From Gammaproteobacteria bacterium RIFCSPHIGHO2_12_FULL_38_11 (GTDB taxonomy: Bacteria > Pseudomonadota > Gammaproteobacteria > Coxiellales > Coxiellaceae): DNA of 12,179 bases. The notes beneath the pieces were generated by a model, which worked only from the letters and a program-made list of their open reading frames with translations, made no database searches and was not told the origin of the DNA. Location: contig MGXX01000016.1 in NCBI GenBank assembly GCA_001801515.1, forward strand, positions 21,946 through 34,124, given 5' to 3'. A program made the translations under genes and the position numbers. Of the stretch, positions 7,889-12,179 are shown piece by piece (the first letter of the stretch is position 1; each line of letters opens with the position of its first letter).

Positions 7889-8500
7889 TTAGTGTGCCGA
7901 TTTCACAACAAACTGCGCAATCTGACGTGCAATTCGGTGCGCCGCATCATTAGTCGCTAATACGCCCGAATAGGGGTTATCACCAGGCGCTGCTACAACA
8001 GCAGTAAAAATTTGACTGGCAATCACCTGTCCCGTTCCAGTATTGATTAATGTCGCTTCCATCACTAAACGGACACAACTGACCGGCTGCAAAAATTCCT
8101 GTTGCAAGGTTAATAATTTTGTATTTAATTGCACATTCGCATTACCCGAAAAAGGTGAAGTCACAACGGCTTGGAAATAGCGTGTCGCTTGCAAACGATG
8201 TGCAATCAATGGCAAGAGCAATTCTGCAGGTGGCGCCACCCAAAAATGGTCTGAAAAAGATTTTAGCTGGTAAGGAATCTTCACGTAAATCATTCTCGAT
8301 GAGGTATAACCCGGCAATGCAATCGGCGTAGTTACTAATAAGGTTTTACTTAACCTGCCATGCTGCGAACTTGAAATTTTAGCTGTATTCTCTGGCCATT
8401 GCGTAATGGTATACAGGGTTGCAGGAACTGTTTTAAGCGGTGGCAATATCGAGCAACTGGTGACACACAATAAACAACACAATAATAAAAACACTCTCAT
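7889..8500 (-). CDS. ABC-type transport auxiliary lipoprotein (PqiC-like)
   Basis: A 203-residue predicted lipoprotein. It has a short hydrophobic signal peptide with the lipobox Val13-Thr14-Ser15-Cys16; position +2 is Ser, so outer-membrane sorting is expected. The mature part (TLYTIT..., PYQLKSFSDHFWVAPPAELLLPLIAHRL) resembles the ABC transport auxiliary component family that includes PqiC. Such proteins accompany Mce-domain transporters and are thought to form the outer-membrane end of the lipid path. The gene is last in the Mla-type operon. Its ATG overlaps the mlaD stop by one base (TAATG), and AGGAGA lies about 7 bases upstream, inside mlaD. The family assignment rests on context and general resemblance; the fine function is unknown. 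Confidence 0.85.
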   Translation of the reverse strand: MRVFLLLCCLLCVTSCSILPPLKTVPATLYTITQWPENTAKISSSQHGRLSKTLLVTTPIALPGYTSSRMIYVKIPYQLKSFSDHFWVAPPAELLLPLIAHRLQATRYFQAVVTSPFSGNANVQLNTKLLTLQQEFLQPVSCVRLVMEATLINTGTGQVIASQIFTAVVAAPGDNPYSGVLATNDAAHRIARQIAQFVVKSAH

Positions 8501-9405
8501 TATTTTTCTCCTGGCCCTAATACTGCAGGTGCTTTTCCACGTACCAACATACTGGGATCGCGTTGTAATTCATCTGTAAGCTGCTGCACACTTTGCGTTG
8601 CGTGCGACAAATTGGATAAGGCTTGTTGCGCATTGGGAACGACTTGGTTTGAAAAATTATGTATCACCATTTGGCCACTTTGCATTGTATTACTGATTTT
8701 TTTGGATGTTTGTTTCATCTGTATTGACAATTGATTAACGGATGACAAGGTTTGGTTTAATTGCTGCATTGCGCTGGGAAGGTCATTGCTCGCTTTAGAA
8801 ATATTAGAGAGCGTTTGCGAAAATGTTTCAGAATTGTCCGCCAATGTTTTTGTTATAGTTGCCATATTTTTTAATGCTTCTTTTAATGACTGCTGATTTT
8901 CCGCATCCAAAACATGTGAAACATTGCCGCTTAAGGTTTGAATATCTGCTGTGATTTCAGGCAAAACAGTACTTAACTGCATTAACAAAGATGGGCGAGA
9001 GGGAATAACAGGATAAGGTTCTTTATCAACCGCAACTAGCAAGGGCGCTGTTTCTGTTTCTGCTTTCAAATTGACATAAACAATGCCCGTCACACCTTGC
9101 GCATTTAAAATGGCGTAAGTGCTCGTTGTCACAGGGGTGTGTTTTTCAATGCGCAAAACCAATTTCACCAGTTTCGGATTTGCTGGATCCAGTTCGAGAG
9201 ATTTCACATAACCCACACTCACACCATTAAAACGCACAGGACTTTCAACGCTCAGACCTGTCACATCTTCATGCACGTAAACTAAATAAGTACCATATTC
9301 TTTACCGTGTCCAATTGAAGTCAACCACAAAATGGCGACAAATAAAAAAGTCGTTAGGAGCACCACAAACAACCCAACAACGGTATAATTGACTTTACTC
9401 TGCAT
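8500..9405 (-). CDS. mlaD: MCE-domain lipid-binding protein of an Mla-type transporter
   Basis: A 301-residue protein with one N-terminal membrane segment (about 8-30) and an MCE domain (about 39-115) containing VTGLSVESPVRFNGVSVGYV and QGVTGIVYVNL. A long helical tail rich in Ser, Gln and Asn follows (about 140-285). It ends with RDPSMLVRGKAPAVLGPGEK, a kind of ending common in this MCE branch. MCE proteins form a hexameric ring in the periplasm, held in the inner membrane with MlaE and MlaF, through which phospholipids pass. E. coli MlaD (183 residues) lacks such a long tail, so this is an Mce/PqiB-leaning variant and the gene name is used loosely. The start overlaps mlaF by 11 bases and has AGAGGTG a few bases upstream. 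Confidence 0.9.
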   Translation of the reverse strand: MQSKVNYTVVGLFVVLLTTFLFVAILWLTSIGHGKEYGTYLVYVHEDVTGLSVESPVRFNGVSVGYVKSLELDPANPKLVKLVLRIEKHTPVTTSTYAILNAQGVTGIVYVNLKAETETAPLLVAVDKEPYPVIPSRPSLLMQLSTVLPEITADIQTLSGNVSHVLDAENQQSLKEALKNMATITKTLADNSETFSQTLSNISKASNDLPSAMQQLNQTLSSVNQLSIQMKQTSKKISNTMQSGQMVIHNFSNQVVPNAQQALSNLSHATQSVQQLTDELQRDPSMLVRGKAPAVLGPGEK

Positions 9406-10159
9406 GATGCACCTCTTTTGCGCGATGCCCGCTAAAATAAGATTGTATCATTGGATGTGTGTTTTTATGTAGTCTTGCCATCGGTTCATCTGCCAACACT
9501 TTTCCTTCCCCTAAAAAAATCACCCGATCAGGCACATACCACAATGTATCTAAATCGTGCGTTACCATCACAAACGTTAGACCTAAATTTTTGCGCATCG
9601 ATAAAATCAAATCATCCAAGTCACCTGCACTTTTAGGATCTAATCCCGCTGTCGGTTCATCTAAAAAAATCAATTCAGGATCTAATGCAATTGCGCGTGC
9701 CAGTGCTGCCCGTTTTCTCATACCCCCACTTAATTCTGAAGGATATTTATTGGCGGCATTTAAATCTAATCCGCTCATTAAAATTTTTAATTTCGCCACT
9801 GCTTTTTGTGAGCGGTAAGAAAGCGAAGAATATTCATTCAAAACATACATTACATTTTCTAAAACAGTTAATGAGCTAAATAATGCGCCACCTTGAAACA
9901 TCATTCCCCAACGTTTTTGTACTGCTAAAAAATCTTGTGCATTCGCTGTTAAAACTTGCGTACCAAAAACAGAAACAGACCCGGCTGTCGGCATCATTAG
10001 GCGCAAAATACTGCGTAATAAAGTGGTTTTTCCACAACCGCTTCCACCGATAATCGCAATAATTTCTCCACTGTTCACAGAAAAATTAACATCTTCGTGC
10101 ACGCAAGTGTCGCCGAAATAGTTTTTTAAATGTTGAACTGTGATGATGTTGTTAGGCAC
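9395..10159 (-). CDS. mlaF: MlaF-type ABC transporter ATPase
   Basis: The complete ABC ATPase has 254 residues from the chosen start: Walker A GGSGCGKT (38-45), Q-loop Gln89 in MMFQGGALF, signature LSGGM (143-147), Walker B LIFLDEP (Asp167, Glu168), D-loop GLDP and switch His201 in MVTHDLD. It would power the MlaE/MlaD complex at the inner membrane. The frame is open upstream to a TTG at 10190-10192, but that codon lies in the palindrome at 10175-10216. The GTG at 10157-10159 has AAGGGA (10167-10172) seven bases upstream and yields the usual short N terminus, so it is preferred. No in-frame ATG occurs before the conserved region. The gene follows mlaE after 54 bases and overlaps mlaD by 11. 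Confidence 0.93.
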   Translation of the reverse strand: MPNNIITVQHLKNYFGDTCVHEDVNFSVNSGEIIAIIGGSGCGKTTLLRSILRLMMPTAGSVSVFGTQVLTANAQDFLAVQKRWGMMFQGGALFSSLTVLENVMYVLNEYSSLSYRSQKAVAKLKILMSGLDLNAANKYPSELSGGMRKRAALARAIALDPELIFLDEPTAGLDPKSAGDLDDLILSMRKNLGLTFVMVTHDLDTLWYVPDRVIFLGEGKVLADEPMARLHKNTHPMIQSYFSGHRAKEVHHAE

Positions 10160-10174
10160 TTCTAATTCCCTTGT

Positions 10175-10216
10175 TGAGAGATCAGTTATCAAGGATCACC
10201 GATAACTGATCTCTCA
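10175..10216 (-). repeat. Perfect palindromic repeat between mlaE and mlaF
   Basis: A perfect 16-base inverted repeat: TGAGAGATCAGTTATC (10175-10190) and its reverse complement GATAACTGATCTCTCA (10201-10216), separated by AAGGATCACC. The mlaE stop codon is the outer end of one arm (10214-10216), and the mlaF ribosome binding site (10167-10172) lies 2 bases beyond the other. The core GATCAGTTATCGG is shared with the clpX-lon repeat. The transcript would form a strong hairpin with no U-run after it. Confidence 0.85.
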
Positions 10217-11329
10217 TATATCCATCCAATTAAATAAAATTGAAAATAATCCATCAGCTAAGATAATTAAAAATATAGCTTGTACTGCCGCCTTCGTTGT
10301 TCGCTCACCGACACTTTGCGCGCTACCTTCTGCTTGAAACCCCTGAAAACAGCCTATTCCTGCAATAATTAATGCGAATACCGGCGTTTTAACCAAACCA
10401 ATATACAAATGTTTTATTGCCACTTCTTGTCGAAAACGTTCTAAAAAAGATTGAAAAGTGATACCCGCCATGCTTTTTGCCATCACCATACTGCCCAATA
10501 ACCCAAAAACATCACCCCAAATAACCAGCAATGGCAGCGCAACCAGTAAACCTAATATTTTAGGTATAACCAAGCGCTCAACGGGAGACATACCCATCGT
10601 ACGCAAGGCATCAATTTCTTCATTCACTTTCATCGTGCCCAGTAATGCAGCAAATGAAGTACTTGTGCGCCCTGCAATAATGACCGAGCAAATAAGCGGC
10701 GAAAATTCGCGTAATATAGCAACGCCTGATAAATCCACCATGTAAACATCCGCACCATAAATTCGGAGCTGAACACCCAGCTGATAAGCAACCACCACAC
10801 CAATCAAAAACATCATGACAGCAATAATTGGCAACCCACGATAACCACCCACATCAATTTCGTGAATCATTGAACGCCATTGTAATTTGACGGGCTGCAA
10901 CACCATTTCGAAAATACTTTCAAATACTTCACCTAAAAAAGCGAGCATTAAATTAGCTTGGTGCAATAAATCGATGGCCGCTTTTCCGATAATATAAAAA
11001 AAATCATGTCGAACAGGTATAATTTTTTTTTCATTTAGTTGCGATAGTTCGCTAGAAACTAATTGAAGCAGATCATTAAAATTATCTTTTAATCCGGTGA
11101 TTTGAATATTAATATTTATTTTTTTCTGAATTTCATACAATAAATACGCACCCGCCGTATCCATTTGCGTGATGGCTTCTGCATCGATTGATTTTACCTG
11201 TGCAGGGTTAACAAAACATTTTTGAATCCAGCGATCAACAAAACTCACATTACCAACCAACCAACTGCCTTTCAGTGCTAATATATCGCCTTGCGGTGTT
11301 GATTCGATGGATGCAAATGCGTCTGTCAT
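10214..11329 (-). CDS. mlaE: MlaE-type permease with N-terminal STAS (MlaB-like) domain
   Basis: A 371-residue protein. Residues 1-105 look like a STAS domain (GDILALKGSWLVGN..., with the Asp57-Thr58-Ala59-Gly60 motif at the place of the usual D-S/T-x-G). Residues 130-371 form the MlaE permease with five or six hydrophobic segments and the coupling motif EEIDALRTMGMSPVERLVIPK (starting at 237). In E. coli the STAS part is a separate protein, MlaB, which steadies the MlaF dimer; here it is fused to the permease. It is the first gene of the Mla-type operon. The start ATG at 11327-11329 has a weak GTGGA upstream. The AT-rich 215-base spacer before it probably holds the operon promoter, but no convincing -35/-10 pair is visible. 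Confidence 0.93.
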   Translation of the reverse strand: MTDAFASIESTPQGDILALKGSWLVGNVSFVDRWIQKCFVNPAQVKSIDAEAITQMDTAGAYLLYEIQKKININIQITGLKDNFNDLLQLVSSELSQLNEKKIIPVRHDFFYIIGKAAIDLLHQANLMLAFLGEVFESIFEMVLQPVKLQWRSMIHEIDVGGYRGLPIIAVMMFLIGVVVAYQLGVQLRIYGADVYMVDLSGVAILREFSPLICSVIIAGRTSTSFAALLGTMKVNEEIDALRTMGMSPVERLVIPKILGLLVALPLLVIWGDVFGLLGSMVMAKSMAGITFQSFLERFRQEVAIKHLYIGLVKTPVFALIIAGIGCFQGFQAEGSAQSVGERTTKAAVQAIFLIILADGLFSILFNWMDI

Positions 11330-11465
11330 AAAAATTCCACAAAATATCTCAACACTATATAATCAGCATAATCAGCTCATGCTCTGAGTTGAATTTATTG
11401 ATTATCCTATATTGATTGGTGTTTGACTATAAAGATTTTAATCGTGAAATAATAAAATATAATCC

Positions 11466-11487
11466 TGGATTCGACAGTTGTAATCCA
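11466..11487 (-). terminator. Weak candidate terminator after the repeat protein gene
   Basis: TGGATT (11466-11471) and AATCCA (11482-11487) form a perfect 6-bp stem with a 10-base loop, followed on the minus strand by GGATTATATTTTATTATTT. The T-rich tract starts several bases after the stem and is broken by A, so termination would be weak at best. It lies 58 bases after the stop codon of the upstream gene. The remainder of the 11330-11544 spacer shows no gene I can support. Confidence 0.25.
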
Positions 11488-11544
11488 TTGGGTCTTGTTA
11501 ATAGCAATTGGTGCGTTTTAGTTTGCCGGCTCATCATTAAGACC

Positions 11545-12063
11545 TTATGATTTTCGTTTGCATAGCAATTTTCTCCAGCAAAACAAAAGCAAGATAAGCA
11601 GCAAACTAAAAAATCCCGTTGCATAGGCGCAGCCCAATCGAATTTGTTTTGCCATCGCTAATTTGCCCCGACCTTGTTCCAATTTTATCTTACCTGCCGC
11701 CAATTGCGCTTGTCCTTCCCGCACTTTCTTCTCACCACTGGCTACTAACTTACTACCTTCTGCAAGCTTTTTATCGCCTTCGTGAAACACCGCTCCCCCC
11801 ACAGGCAAAGCAGTCACTGGCAATACAACAGTGGTAATAAGCTTGAGACCGCCAAATCCTTTCTTTGCACGTGATAATTTATGCTTGCCTGCCGCTAATT
11901 TTGCTCTGCCGGCCTTCAACATTGCCTGACCTTCGTCATATTTTTTTTGACCCGCATCTAACAAGGCTTGTCCTGTATTGATTTTGTTATTGAGATAGAC
12001 ATAACCTGATAGCGATGCAATCGCCAAGCATAAAACAAATAGCAGTGTGATCATTTTTCCCAT
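11545..12063 (-). CDS. Small membrane protein with two arrays of xxxLxxG heptad repeats
   Basis: 172 residues, function unknown. Layout: membrane segment (about 4-24); repeat array 1 with Gly at 31, 38, 45, 52 and 59 (then Ala66); a hydrophobic stretch (71-93, TTVVLPVTALPVGGAV); array 2 with Gly at 96, 103, 110, 117, 124 and 131 (then Ala138); a second membrane segment (143-163); a basic tail. The unit is G-x-x-x-L-x-x, for example GQAQLAAGKIKLEQG. This pattern is the X-X-X-Leu-X-X-Gly heptad repeat described in YhgE/Pip-like membrane proteins. The segments between are Lys-, Ala- and Gln-rich and probably long amphipathic helices. The ATG at 12061-12063 has GGAGG 8 bases upstream; the ATG at 12078 overlaps that site and is less likely. 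It precedes mlaE by 215 bases on the same strand, with no shown functional link. Confidence 0.8.
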   Translation of the reverse strand: MGKMITLLFVLCLAIASLSGYVYLNNKINTGQALLDAGQKKYDEGQAMLKAGRAKLAAGKHKLSRAKKGFGGLKLITTVVLPVTALPVGGAVFHEGDKKLAEGSKLVASGEKKVREGQAQLAAGKIKLEQGRGKLAMAKQIRLGCAYATGFFSLLLILLLFCWRKLLCKRKS

Positions 12064-12108
12064 GCGCCTTTCCTCCATGGATTAGGGCTTAGAAACACCT
12101 AGGAACAG

Positions 12109-12126
12109 GTACGAAATAAGTCGTAC
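12109..12126. other. Short inverted repeat upstream of the repeat protein gene
   Basis: GTACGA (12109-12114) and TCGTAC (12121-12126) are perfect inverted copies around AATAAG, about 45 bases upstream of the ATG at 12063. The position would suit an operator or a 5' leader hairpin, but six bases per arm is short and chance cannot be excluded. I see no gene in 12079-12179. Confidence 0.3.
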
Positions 12127-12179
12127 AACTGGTGGCCAAGATGGCGTGAGATTTAAATGTTTTGATTGAGAAAATGTGA

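Noticed and set aside
10160..10192. TTG start for mlaF at 10192
   Set aside because: It lies in the palindrome, has no ribosome binding site and adds unconserved residues; the GTG at 10159 has AAGGGA at good spacing.
11427..11624. Possible 65-residue minus-strand gene
   Set aside because: It starts inside the end of the heptad-repeat protein gene in another frame, has no clear ribosome binding site, and its protein shows no recognisable feature.
1..12179. Novel defence, phage, CRISPR or mobile-element system
   Set aside because: All sizeable genes belong to known housekeeping families, and no transposase, recombinase, direct-repeat array or toxin-antitoxin pair was seen.

Overview
The window reads as a stretch of an AT-rich gammaproteobacterial chromosome. 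The order tig-clpP-clpX-lon is typical of gammaproteobacteria, and protein character (an MlaE with an N-terminal STAS region, a possible SulP-linked beta-carbonic anhydrase) would suit the Legionellales/Coxiella side of the class. That placement is an inference and no 16S rRNA is present to test it. Everything is ordinary chromosomal core or near-core sequence. I see no transposase, integrase, phage gene, CRISPR array, toxin-antitoxin pair or obvious defence system.

Layout. All genes lie on the minus strand except the first, so they are transcribed from right to left. At the right end (11545-12063) is a small membrane protein with two arrays of a seven-residue Leu/Gly repeat. Next comes a four-gene Mce/Mla-type lipid transport operon (11329 down to 7889): a STAS-MlaE permease, the MlaF ATPase, the MlaD substrate-binding protein and a PqiC-like outer-membrane lipoprotein. 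A tRNA-Leu(UAG) gene at 7747-7828 follows, and 32 bases further on begins the protein quality-control cluster: tig (trigger factor), clpP, clpX, lon and pmbA (7714 down to 503). On the plus strand, facing pmbA, is the 3' part of a beta-carbonic anhydrase gene cut by the window edge (1-480).

How they work together. Trigger factor receives nascent chains at the ribosome. ClpXP and Lon are the ATP-dependent proteases of the cytoplasm. PmbA is one half of the TldD/PmbA peptidase that can clear small peptides. The lon stop codon lies inside the start of pmbA, which ties the two by translation. The Mla-type operon would move phospholipids between the two membranes; its genes are also tightly packed, with overlaps of 1 and 11 bases.

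Unusual points. Two copies of a palindromic intergenic repeat with the core GATCAGTTATCGG lie directly at the stop codons of mlaE and clpX. Hairpins also follow the stop codons of clpP and tig, so every non-overlapping junction inside the two operons carries one. Start sites were revised for four genes: tig (an apparent N-terminal extension is the tRNA read as protein), clpP, mlaF (GTG start) and the repeat protein.
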